DNA from: Streptomyces sp. WP-1
GTDB lineage: Bacteria; Actinomycetota; Actinomycetes; Streptomycetales; Streptomycetaceae
NCBI RefSeq assembly: GCF_030450125.1
Contig: NZ_CP123923.1
Coordinates: forward strand, 3,038,001 to 3,102,000
DNA: 64,000 bases
Direction of reading: 5' to 3'
The notes under the pieces are model-generated. The model ran no database searches and was not told where the DNA came from. It was given only the letters and a program-made list of their open reading frames with translations. The position numbers and the translations under genes are program-made. Numbering within the stretch: the first letter of the stretch is position 1; each line of letters begins with the position of its first letter. This document shows positions 57,937 to 64,000 of the stretch, one piece after another.

Positions 57937-58178
57937 CCGGCAAGACGGAGACCGGCGGGGCGCGGGAGACGCTCTCGTACGAGCAGGCGCGGGACGAGCT
58001 GATCGAGGTCGTACGGCGGCTGGAGGCGGGCGGTACCTCGCTGGAGGACTCCCTGGCGCTGTGGGAGCGCGGGGAGGAGCTGGCCAAGGTGTGCCGGCGC
58101 TGGCTGGAGGGGGCGCGCGCTCGCCTGGACGCGGCGCTCGCGGAGGAGGAGGGAGCGGGCGGGGAGGCCGCCGAGTAG
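57933..58178 (+). CDS. xseB: Exodeoxyribonuclease VII small subunit
   Basis: 81 residues from ATG 57933, overlapping xseA by four bases (ATGA). All-helical: [42 protein letters not shown] match the XseB helical hairpin. Six or so copies bind each XseA arm. The C-terminal tail is acidic ([11 protein letters not shown]). Confidence 0.94.
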   Translation: MTGKTETGGARETLSYEQARDELIEVVRRLEAGGTSLEDSLALWERGEELAKVCRRWLEGARARLDAALAEEEGAGGEAAE

Positions 58179-58224
58179 GGGGCCGCCCGGGACTGTGGAG
58201 TGGGTCACCCTGCGGCCGGTTTTG

Positions 58225-58254
58225 TTGAAAGTTAAAACTCAACTGACGTAGGGT
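58225..58254 (+). promoter_or_regulatory. Promoter and operator-like repeat of the nitroreductase gene
   Basis: TTGAAA at 58225-58230 and TAGGGT at 58249-58254 (18-base spacer) form a plausible sigma-HrdB-type promoter. The -35 overlaps an inverted repeat, GTTGA at 58224-58228 with TCAAC at 58239-58243, a likely MarR- or HxlR-type repressor site. Confidence 0.6.
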
Positions 58255-58308
58255 CGTACGGTCAGCAGCGGTCCGGAGCGGACCGTACGCATCACCGAGG
58301 AAGTCACG

Positions 58309-58899
58309 ATGTCTCTCGTTCTTGACCCCGCCGCCCAGGACCTGCTGTTCCGCGAGGCCCGCACCGCGAACACCTTCACCGACGAGCCGGTGACCGAGGA
58401 GCAGGTCCGGGCGATCTACGACCTGGTCAAGTACGGCCCGACGGCCTTCAACCAGACCCCGCTGCGCGTCACCCTGGTCCGCTCCCCCGAGGCCCGTGAG
58501 CGCCTGGTGCAGCACATGGCCGAGGGCAACCGGCCCAAGACCGCCGCCGCCCCGCTGGTCGCGATCCTCGCCGCGGACAACGAGTTCCACGAGGAGCTGC
58601 CGGCCCTGTTCCCGGCCTTCCCGGCCGCCAAGGACGCCTTCTTCTCCGAGCGCCCGGCCCGCGAGCGCTCCGCCGCGCTGAACTCCGCGCTCCAGGCCGC
58701 CTACTTCATCGTCGGCGTGCGCGCCGCCGGCCTCGCCGCGGGCCCGATGACCGGGTTCGACCCCGAGGGCGTGCGCAAGGAGTTCCTGGACGACGACCAC
58801 ACCCCGCTGATGGTCGTCAACATCGGCCGTCCGGGCCCGGACGCGTCGTACCCGCGCTCCCCGCGGCTCGCGTACGAGGACGTCGTCACGACCGTCTGA
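58309..58899 (+). CDS. Nitroreductase-family reductase (malonic semialdehyde reductase RutE-like)
   Basis: 196 residues from ATG 58309, with GAGGAAG upstream. FMN-dependent nitroreductase fold: FREARTANTFTDEPVTEEQV, KYGPTAFNQTPLRVTLVRS (FMN-binding loop), AALNSALQAAYFIVGVRAAGLAAGPM and MVVNIGRPGPD. This arrangement matches the RutE/HadB group, which reduces malonic semialdehyde or related aldehydes and quinones with NAD(P)H. No other rut gene is nearby, so uracil catabolism is not indicated. An operator-like repeat overlaps its promoter and a 13-bp hairpin follows. Confidence 0.85.
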   Translation: MSLVLDPAAQDLLFREARTANTFTDEPVTEEQVRAIYDLVKYGPTAFNQTPLRVTLVRSPEARERLVQHMAEGNRPKTAAAPLVAILAADNEFHEELPALFPAFPAAKDAFFSERPARERSAALNSALQAAYFIVGVRAAGLAAGPMTGFDPEGVRKEFLDDDHTPLMVVNIGRPGPDASYPRSPRLAYEDVVTTV

Positions 58900-58920
58900 G
58901 CCGCCCCGCACGGCAAAGAG

Positions 58921-58949
58921 AGAGGCCCCCGGCGACGCCGGGGGCCTCT
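58921..58949. terminator. Hairpin between nitroreductase and DUF4245 genes
   Basis: A perfect 13-bp stem (58921-58933 with 58937-58949, three-base loop) ends the plus-strand gene, followed by TT. The convergent gene ends at 58994. Confidence 0.85.
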
Positions 58950-58993
58950 TCCGTGCCGCTCGACAAGCCGCGACCCGCGTGCCGCTCGCCGGG

Positions 58994-59536
58994 CTACGAC
59001 GCGGAGGTCTTCTCCAGCCGCAGCGCGGACGCCATCTTCGTCAGGTCGCCGAAGGACGCCGTGCCGGCGACCACGGTGGTCGAGCCGGGCGTGTCCTCCA
59101 GGACGAGGGCGTCGTAGCGGCCCCCGGTGTAGTGGGTCCAGGTGCGGCCGTCGATCCGCTCGGTGGCCTTGGTGGCCTTCGCGCCCTGGGTGGCCTGGTC
59201 GATGAAGTCGGCCCGCTTCTGCGCCGACTGCTCGATCTGGACATACTGGGCATCAGGGGTCTGGAAGCCCAGGTGCCAGTAGTCGCCGTTCGCGCCGTCG
59301 TAGCTCACCGAGGTGGCCTTCCAGGCGTCGGACAGGCCCTCGGGCCCCGCCACCGGGTAGCTCGCCGCCCGGCGGGCCGTGATCAGCTCGACCCGGTAGT
59401 CGACCCGCTTGAGGTCGGGAGCGTGATTGTCGTGCGGGATGGCGAAGAGGTAGACGACCGCCGCCGCGATACCGATCAGGGCCAGGGAGAGAATCATGTC
59501 CCGGGCCGTCTTCTGCTTGCCTTTCGAACCTGCCAC
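58994..59536 (-). CDS. Membrane-anchored DUF4245 protein
   Basis: 180 residues from ATG 59536 (MAGSKGKQKTARDMILSLAL). A basic N-terminus and one transmembrane helix (about 14-34) lead to an extracytoplasmic domain with YRVELITARRAASYPVAGPEGL, YWHLGFQTPDAQYVQIEQS and TWTHYTGGRYDALVLED, the DUF4245 pattern. Divergent from glpX, an arrangement conserved in actinomycetes. Function unknown. Confidence 0.88.
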   Translation of the reverse strand: MAGSKGKQKTARDMILSLALIGIAAAVVYLFAIPHDNHAPDLKRVDYRVELITARRAASYPVAGPEGLSDAWKATSVSYDGANGDYWHLGFQTPDAQYVQIEQSAQKRADFIDQATQGAKATKATERIDGRTWTHYTGGRYDALVLEDTPGSTTVVAGTASFGDLTKMASALRLEKTSAS

Positions 59537-59662
59537 GTCCCTATCGTCGCAGGTGCCTCAGGCGCTCAAACGTGGGGTCCCCTGCTCATTTTGTCTGCCT
59601 AACGATAGAGTCATGGCCAAGACCCTCATCCGGCCGTCGCCGTATCAGAAAGGTGCGCCCCG

Positions 59663-60697
59663 ATGACCGAAAATCATCACCTGCCCTCCGAACTCGATGT
59701 TCCCGCCGAGGCTCCCGACCGCAACCTCGCCCTGGAACTCGTCCGGGTGACCGAAGCCGCGGCGATGGCCGCCGGCCGCTGGGTCGGGCGCGGTGACAAG
59801 AACGGCGCCGACGGTGCCGCGGTGCGCGCCATGCGGTCCCTCGTCTCCACCGTCTCGATGAACGGCGTCGTCGTCATCGGCGAGGGCGAGAAGGACGAGG
59901 CCCCGATGCTCTTCAACGGAGAGCACGTCGGCGACGGCACCGGCCCCGAGGTGGACATCGCCGTCGACCCGATCGACGGCACCACGCTGACCGCCAAGGG
60001 CATGCCGAACGCGATCGCCGTGCTGGCCGCCGCCGAACGCGGCGCCATGTTCGACCCGTCCGCCGTGTTCTACATGGACAAGCTGGTCACCGGCCCCGAG
60101 GCAGCGGACTTCGTGGACATCGACGCGCCCGTGGCCGTGAACATCCGGCGGATCGCCAAGGCGAAGAAGGCGACCCCGGAGGACGTCACCGTCGTCATCC
60201 TGGACCGGCCCCGGCACGAGGGCCTGATCAAGGAGGTCCGGGAGGCCGGCGCGCGCATCAAGCTGATCTCCGACGGCGATGTCGCCGGGTCCGTCTACGC
60301 GCTGCGCGAGGGCACGGGCGTCGACCTGCTGCTCGGCATCGGCGGTACGCCGGAGGGCATCATCTCGGCCTGCGCCGTGAAGTGCCTGGGCGGCACGATC
60401 CAGGGCAAGCTGTGGCCCAAGGACGACGAGGAGCGGCAGCGGGCGATCGACGCCGGGCACGACCTCGACCGGGTGCTCACGACGGACGACCTGGTCTCCG
60501 GGGAGAACGTGTTCTTCGTGGCCACCGGCATCACCGACGGCGAGCTGCTGCGCGGTGTGCGCTACCGGTCGGAGACCGCGCTCACCGAGTCGATCGTGAT
60601 GCGCTCGAAGTCGGGCACGGTGCGCCGGATCGACTCCGAGCACCGCCTCAGCAAGCTGCGGGCCTACAGCGCGATCGATTTCGAGCGGGCCAAGTAG
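59663..60697 (+). CDS. glpX: Class II fructose-1,6-bisphosphatase
   Basis: 344 residues from ATG 59663 ([20 protein letters not shown]). GlpX-family, Li-sensitive metal-dependent phosphatase of gluconeogenesis. Metal and substrate motifs: [54 protein letters not shown] and [20 protein letters not shown]. It is the main FBPase in actinomycetes, which lack class I. A 10-bp hairpin follows the stop. Confidence 0.96.
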   Translation: MTENHHLPSELDVPAEAPDRNLALELVRVTEAAAMAAGRWVGRGDKNGADGAAVRAMRSLVSTVSMNGVVVIGEGEKDEAPMLFNGEHVGDGTGPEVDIAVDPIDGTTLTAKGMPNAIAVLAAAERGAMFDPSAVFYMDKLVTGPEAADFVDIDAPVAVNIRRIAKAKKATPEDVTVVILDRPRHEGLIKEVREAGARIKLISDGDVAGSVYALREGTGVDLLLGIGGTPEGIISACAVKCLGGTIQGKLWPKDDEERQRAIDAGHDLDRVLTTDDLVSGENVFFVATGITDGELLRGVRYRSETALTESIVMRSKSGTVRRIDSEHRLSKLRAYSAIDFERAK

Positions 60698-60710
60698 GCC
60701 GAGCGGCGTG

Positions 60711-60736
60711 AGCGCCCCCTGTGCGGAGGGGGCGCT
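60711..60736. terminator. Hairpin between glpX and the WhiB-family gene
   Basis: A 10-bp stem (60711-60720 with 60727-60736, six-base loop) followed by TTTC on the plus strand. It sits nine bases from the convergent WhiB gene's stop and may serve both. Confidence 0.75.
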
Positions 60737-60744
60737 TTCGCCTG

Positions 60745-61119
60745 TCAGCCGGCTATGCGGTCCGTCGTCGCCCGGGCCGCCTTCTTCAGGTCCAGTTCGC
60801 GGCGGCGGCGCCGCGCCAGGACCACCCGGCGCTCGGCCGCCGTGAGGCCGCCCCAGACGCCGTAGGGCTCGGGCTGGAGGAGGGCGTGTTCACGGCACTC
60901 GACCATGACCGGACAGCGGGCGCAGACGCGCTTGGCCGCCTCCTCGCGGGACAGCCGGGCGGCGGTCGGCTCCTTGGACGGGGCGAAGAACAGCCCCGCC
61001 TCGTCGCGCCGGCACACGGCCTCGGTGTGCCAGGGTGCCTCCTGGTCCCGCTCCCGCGCTGGCTCCCGCTGGGCCGGTACGGCAGCTACCTGCAAGGACG
61101 AATGCGGCGGTCGCAGCAC
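60745..61119 (-). CDS. WhiB-family Fe-S transcriptional regulator (WblI-like)
   Basis: 124 residues from a GTG at 61119, with AGGAG about eight bases upstream. The four cluster cysteines are C36, C66, C69 and C75 (C-x29-C-x2-C-x5-C) and the turn is GVWGG at 87-91, followed by a basic RRRRRELDLKK tail that should bind DNA. The acidic/aromatic AGLFFAPSKEPTAARLSREE region is conserved. From memory the S. coelicolor neighbour of glpX is a Wbl protein (wblI); I left the symbol blank. Wbl proteins act with the main sigma factor in development and redox response. Confidence 0.9.
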   Translation of the reverse strand: MLRPPHSSLQVAAVPAQREPARERDQEAPWHTEAVCRRDEAGLFFAPSKEPTAARLSREEAAKRVCARCPVMVECREHALLQPEPYGVWGGLTAAERRVVLARRRRRELDLKKAARATTDRIAG

Positions 61120-61238
61120 GGGTCTACTCCTGACGACGGCTTCGCGAGCGAGAGACGATGCAGCAAGCCCTACCCGCTGTACGCGCGCCTATGCACTGCG
61201 TCCCCGACGACGGGCGATTGCCGGGGAGTCGGCGACCG

Positions 61239-61937
61239 TCAACGGTCCAGGTGTCTACGCAGTTTCCGCTCGACCCTGTCCTGGACCCGCTCCAGGATGT
61301 CCGAGACGAGCTTGCCCCGCTTGGGCCGGGCCTCCACATTGCCGAGGACGGCCCAGCCGTCGATGTAGACGACCGGCGCGTCCGTCTCGGTCGAGTCCAG
61401 CGTCGCCACCTCGAAGTTGCCGAGGACGCCGCCGCCGGTGCCGCGCAGCGACACGTTCTCCGGGACGCGGATCTGGACGTCGCCGAAGACCGAGACCGCC
61501 TTGATCACGACCTGCTGGTACTCGAAGATCGCCTCGCTGAGGTCGATCTCGACGCTGCCGAAGACCGCGTACGCGTGCATCCGGCGCCCGGCGCGCCAGC
61601 GGCCGCGGCGGACCGCGCTGCTGAGGACGGCCACCACGTTCGCGTCGGACTCGCCGGGTATCTCGTCCGTGGGGCGCGGCGGGGCGGGGGTGCAGGCGGC
61701 GCGGGAGGAGTGCTGGTGGGCGGCGGGCAGGTCCTGGATGAAGACCTCCAGTTCACCGACCGTCCGCGCGTTCAGCACGCCGTCCACGCGCTCGGCGTGT
61801 TCGTCGGCGGTGAGGCGGCCCTCGGCGAGGGCCTCGCGGAGGATGTCGGCGACCCGGTCGCGGTCGGCGTCCGAGGCGCGCAGGGCGGAGACGCTCGGGG
61901 TGGCGTCCTGGGTACGGGCGGGCTTCTGAAGGTCCAC
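61239..61937 (-). CDS. DUF1707 domain protein with LiaF-like C-terminus
   Basis: 232 residues from a GTG at 61937 (VDLQKPARTQDATPSVSALR). The N-terminal DUF1707 motif is LRASDADRDRVADILREALA followed by EGRLTADEHAERVD (about 18-70). The C-terminal half (about 110-225) is a beta-solenoid-like cell-wall-active antibiotic response domain, with MHAYAVFGSVEIDLSEA, VFGDVQIRVPENVSLRG and VLGNFEVATLDS. No transmembrane helix. Probably a cytoplasmic envelope-stress factor. A 14-bp palindrome lies 19 bp upstream of its start. Confidence 0.82.
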   Translation of the reverse strand: MDLQKPARTQDATPSVSALRASDADRDRVADILREALAEGRLTADEHAERVDGVLNARTVGELEVFIQDLPAAHQHSSRAACTPAPPRPTDEIPGESDANVVAVLSSAVRRGRWRAGRRMHAYAVFGSVEIDLSEAIFEYQQVVIKAVSVFGDVQIRVPENVSLRGTGGGVLGNFEVATLDSTETDAPVVYIDGWAVLGNVEARPKRGKLVSDILERVQDRVERKLRRHLDR

Positions 61938-61955
61938 GGCAGCAGCGTACCGAAA

Positions 61956-61969
61956 CGCGATAGATCGCG
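61956..61969. promoter_or_regulatory. Palindromic operator candidate at the DUF1707 promoter
   Basis: CGCGATAGATCGCG (six-base arms, two-base centre) lies directly upstream of the DUF1707 gene. Related TATCGCGATA-type palindromes are typical of PadR- and similar winged-helix regulators; none is encoded nearby. Confidence 0.5.
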
Positions 61970-62081
61970 ACTAGGGGTGTGGACAACCCTGGGCGTGTCG
62001 GCGCCGCCGCCCGGCCGGGCACCGGCTCACGGCCACTGAGCCTTACCTCACAAGCTGGCCGTCGGCGGCAGGTTCTACGCT

Positions 62082-62113
62082 GGACGGGCCCGCCAGCGTC
62101 GGCGGGCCCGTCC
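62082..62113 (+). promoter_or_regulatory. Strong hairpin just upstream of class I fumarase
   Basis: A perfect 13-bp stem (62082-62094 with 62101-62113, six-base loop) ends 23 bp before the fumarase start codon and immediately follows a possible -10 TACGCT (62076-62081). It may be an mRNA-leader stabiliser or attenuator, or the terminator of an unseen transcript. Confidence 0.55.
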
Positions 62114-62136
62114 GTCAGAGTGAGGAATGGGCTGAG

Positions 62137-63831
62137 ATGCCGCGTAGTTCCCAACCGCCCCGCCCAGCGTTCGCATACACCGATCTGCTCCCCCAGGGAG
62201 AGGACACCACCCCTTACCGGCTGGTCACGTCCGAGGGCGTGTCCACCGTCGAGGGACCGGACGGACGGACGTTCCTCAAGGTGGAGCCCGAGGCACTGCG
62301 GGCGCTGGCCGCGGAGGCCATCCACGACATCCAGCACTACCTGCGCCCGGCCCACCTCGCCCAGCTGCGCCGCATCATCGACGACCCCGAGGCGTCCGCG
62401 AACGACAAGTTCGTCGCCCTGGACCTGCTGAAGAACGCGAACATCGCGGCGGCGGGCGTGCTGCCGATGTGCCAGGACACCGGCACGGCGATCGTCATGG
62501 GCAAGCGCGGCCAGAACGTCCTCACCGAGGGCGCGGACGAGAAGCACCTCTCGCACGGCATCTACGACGCCTACACGAAGCTGAACCTGCGCTACTCGCA
62601 GATGGCTCCGCTCACCATGTGGGAGGAGAAGAACACCGGCTCCAACCTGCCCGCGCAGATCGAGCTGTACGCGACGGACGGCGGCGCCTACAAGTTCCTG
62701 TTCATGGCGAAGGGCGGCGGCTCGGCCAACAAGTCCTTCCTGTACCAGGAGACCAAGGCCGTCCTGAACGAGGCCTCCATGATGAAGTTCCTGGAGGAGA
62801 AGATCCGTTCGCTCGGTACGGCCGCGTGCCCGCCGTACCACCTGGCGATCGTGGTCGGCGGCACCAGCGCCGAGTACGCGCTCAAGACCGCGAAGTACGC
62901 CTCCGCGCACTACCTGGACAACGCGCCCGCCGAGGGTTCGCCGCTCGGCCACGGCTTCCGGGACAAGGAGCTGGAGGAGAAGGTCTTCGAGCTGACCCAG
63001 AAGATCGGCATCGGCGCGCAGTTCGGCGGCAAGTACTTCTGCCACGACGTGCGGGTGGTGCGGCTGCCCCGGCACGGCGCGTCCTGCCCGGTGGCCATCG
63101 CCGTGTCCTGCTCGGCCGACCGTCAGGCCGTCGCGAAGATCACCGCAGAGGGCGTCTTCCTGGAGCAGCTGGAGCGGGACCCGGCGCGGTTCCTGCCGGA
63201 GACGACGGACGAGCACCTGCGGACCGACGGCGACGTCGTCGAGATCGACCTCAACCAGCCGATGGACACGATCCTCGCCGAGCTGACCAAGTACCCGGTC
63301 AAGACCCGGCTGTCGCTGACCGGTCCGCTGGTCGTGGCCCGTGACATCGCGCACGCCAAGATCAAGGAGCGCCTGGACGCCGGTGAGGAGATGCCGCAGT
63401 ACCTGAAGGACCACCCGGTGTACTACGCCGGTCCGGCCAAGACGCCCGAGGGCTACGCGTCCGGCTCCTTCGGTCCGACCACGGCCGGCCGGATGGACTC
63501 CTACGTGGCGCAGTTCCAGGCGGCCGGCGGCTCCAAGGTGATGCTCGCCAAGGGCAACCGCAGCAAGCAGGTCACCGACGCGTGCGACGCCCACGGCGGC
63601 TTCTACCTCGGCTCCATCGGCGGCCCCGCGGCCCGGCTCGCCCAGGACTGCATCAAGAAGGTCGAGGTCCTGGAGTACGAGGAGCTGGGCATGGAGGCCG
63701 TCTGGAAGATCGAGGTCGAGGACTTCCCGGCGTTCATCGTCGTGGACGACAAGGGCAACGACTTCTTCCAGGACCCGGCCCCCGCCCCCACCTTCACCTC
63801 GATCCCGGTGCGGGGCCCCGGCCTGGCCTGA
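62137..63831 (+). CDS. Class I fumarate hydratase (4Fe-4S)
   Basis: 564 residues from ATG 62137 ([20 protein letters not shown]), with AGGAATGG upstream. Iron-sulphur fumarase converting fumarate to L-malate. Cys112 in [12 protein letters not shown] is the first cluster ligand; CSADRQ and [16 protein letters not shown] hold further conserved cysteines. [18 protein letters not shown] and [14 protein letters not shown] are substrate-site motifs. The N-terminal alpha and C-terminal beta parts are fused as in FumA/FumB. A class II fumarase follows on the same strand, behind a terminator. Confidence 0.94.
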   Translation: MPRSSQPPRPAFAYTDLLPQGEDTTPYRLVTSEGVSTVEGPDGRTFLKVEPEALRALAAEAIHDIQHYLRPAHLAQLRRIIDDPEASANDKFVALDLLKNANIAAAGVLPMCQDTGTAIVMGKRGQNVLTEGADEKHLSHGIYDAYTKLNLRYSQMAPLTMWEEKNTGSNLPAQIELYATDGGAYKFLFMAKGGGSANKSFLYQETKAVLNEASMMKFLEEKIRSLGTAACPPYHLAIVVGGTSAEYALKTAKYASAHYLDNAPAEGSPLGHGFRDKELEEKVFELTQKIGIGAQFGGKYFCHDVRVVRLPRHGASCPVAIAVSCSADRQAVAKITAEGVFLEQLERDPARFLPETTDEHLRTDGDVVEIDLNQPMDTILAELTKYPVKTRLSLTGPLVVARDIAHAKIKERLDAGEEMPQYLKDHPVYYAGPAKTPEGYASGSFGPTTAGRMDSYVAQFQAAGGSKVMLAKGNRSKQVTDACDAHGGFYLGSIGGPAARLAQDCIKKVEVLEYEELGMEAVWKIEVEDFPAFIVVDDKGNDFFQDPAPAPTFTSIPVRGPGLA

Positions 63832-63839
63832 CCCATACG

Positions 63840-63870
63840 GGGGTTGGGCCAGAACCGATGGCCCAACCCC
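63840..63870 (+). terminator. Hairpin terminator between class I fumarase and fumC
   Basis: A perfect 12-bp stem (63840-63851 with 63859-63870, seven-base loop) starts nine bases after the class I fumarase stop, so fumC probably has its own promoter in the remaining 36 bp or depends on read-through. Confidence 0.8.
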
Positions 63871-63906
63871 TGGAACAACACCGGCCCCTCCTCCGCTGTA
63901 CCCGGT

Positions 63907-64000
63907 ATGAGCGAATACCGCATCGAGCACGACTCCATGGGCGAGGTCCGGGTACCGGCGGGTGCCAAGTGGCGGGCGCAGACGCAGCGGGCCGTGGAGA
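63907..64000 (+). CDS. fumC: Class II fumarate hydratase, 5' end only
   Basis: 31 codons before the window ends: [20 protein letters not shown] then [11 protein letters not shown]. This N-terminus ([28 protein letters not shown]) is diagnostic of class II fumarase (FumC), the Fe-independent enzyme. ATG at 63907. Having both fumarase classes side by side suggests an oxygen- or iron-dependent switch between them. Confidence 0.9.
   Translation, partial: MSEYRIEHDSMGEVRVPAGAKWRAQTQRAVE

Overview
The window is a very GC-rich actinobacterial chromosome segment with short intergenic gaps, GTG/TTG starts and long hairpin terminators, almost certainly from a Streptomyces. Diagnostic genes are mshB (mycothiol synthesis), a WhiB-family regulator, a bldK-type oligopeptide importer, ppgK (polyphosphate glucokinase), a SpoIIE/RsbW-type phosphatase and both fumarase classes. 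From memory, the gene order from dapE to fumC follows the S. coelicolor core chromosome. No insertion sequence, integrase, CRISPR array, rRNA or tRNA gene was seen.

Layout. 0-14 kb: lysine/diaminopimelate genes (dapE, cut by the left edge; dapC), the 7Fe ferredoxin fdxA, a GNAT acetyltransferase, a SirB1-type protein, a four-gene operon (ABC ATPase, ABC-2 permease, DesK-type kinase, LuxR-type regulator), a large membrane protein with a VanW-type peptidoglycan-binding region, and mshB. 14-41 kb: a peptide-uptake island. It holds an S9 prolyl-oligopeptidase, three complete five-gene oligopeptide ABC operons (A: 16540-22097 minus; B: 22572-28672 plus; C: 30060-36305 minus), a frameshifted VOC gene and a methyltransferase between B and C, typA, and an orphan peptide-binding lipoprotein. 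Operon C sits next to typA in the position and orientation I expect for bldKA-E. Operon B is a close, inverted paralogue with a twin-arginine lipoprotein leader, whereas that of C is Sec-type.

41-52 kb: accessory envelope and signalling genes. These are a GH18-like membrane protein, a repeat-bearing membrane protein, a PAS-PAS-GAF-SpoIIE-ATPase phosphatase with a small RsbW-like ATPase, a Nudix hydrolase, a small SPOR-like protein, a GntR/UTRA regulator beside a 17-bp palindrome, and a serpin-family protein. At 51.9-52.95 kb a vapBC toxin-antitoxin pair is bracketed by 47-bp direct repeats derived from the 3' end of ychF. 52.9-64 kb: housekeeping genes ychF, ppgK, ispH, xseA-xseB, a nitroreductase-family enzyme, glpX, a WhiB regulator, a DUF1707 protein, class I fumarase and the start of fumC.

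Working together: the A/B/C transporters, the orphan binding protein and the S9 peptidase could form a peptide capture, import and cleavage set, of which bldK is known to be needed for aerial growth in Streptomyces. The most unusual structures are the duplicated and inverted bldK-type operons and the vapBC cassette lodged between copies of the ychF end.
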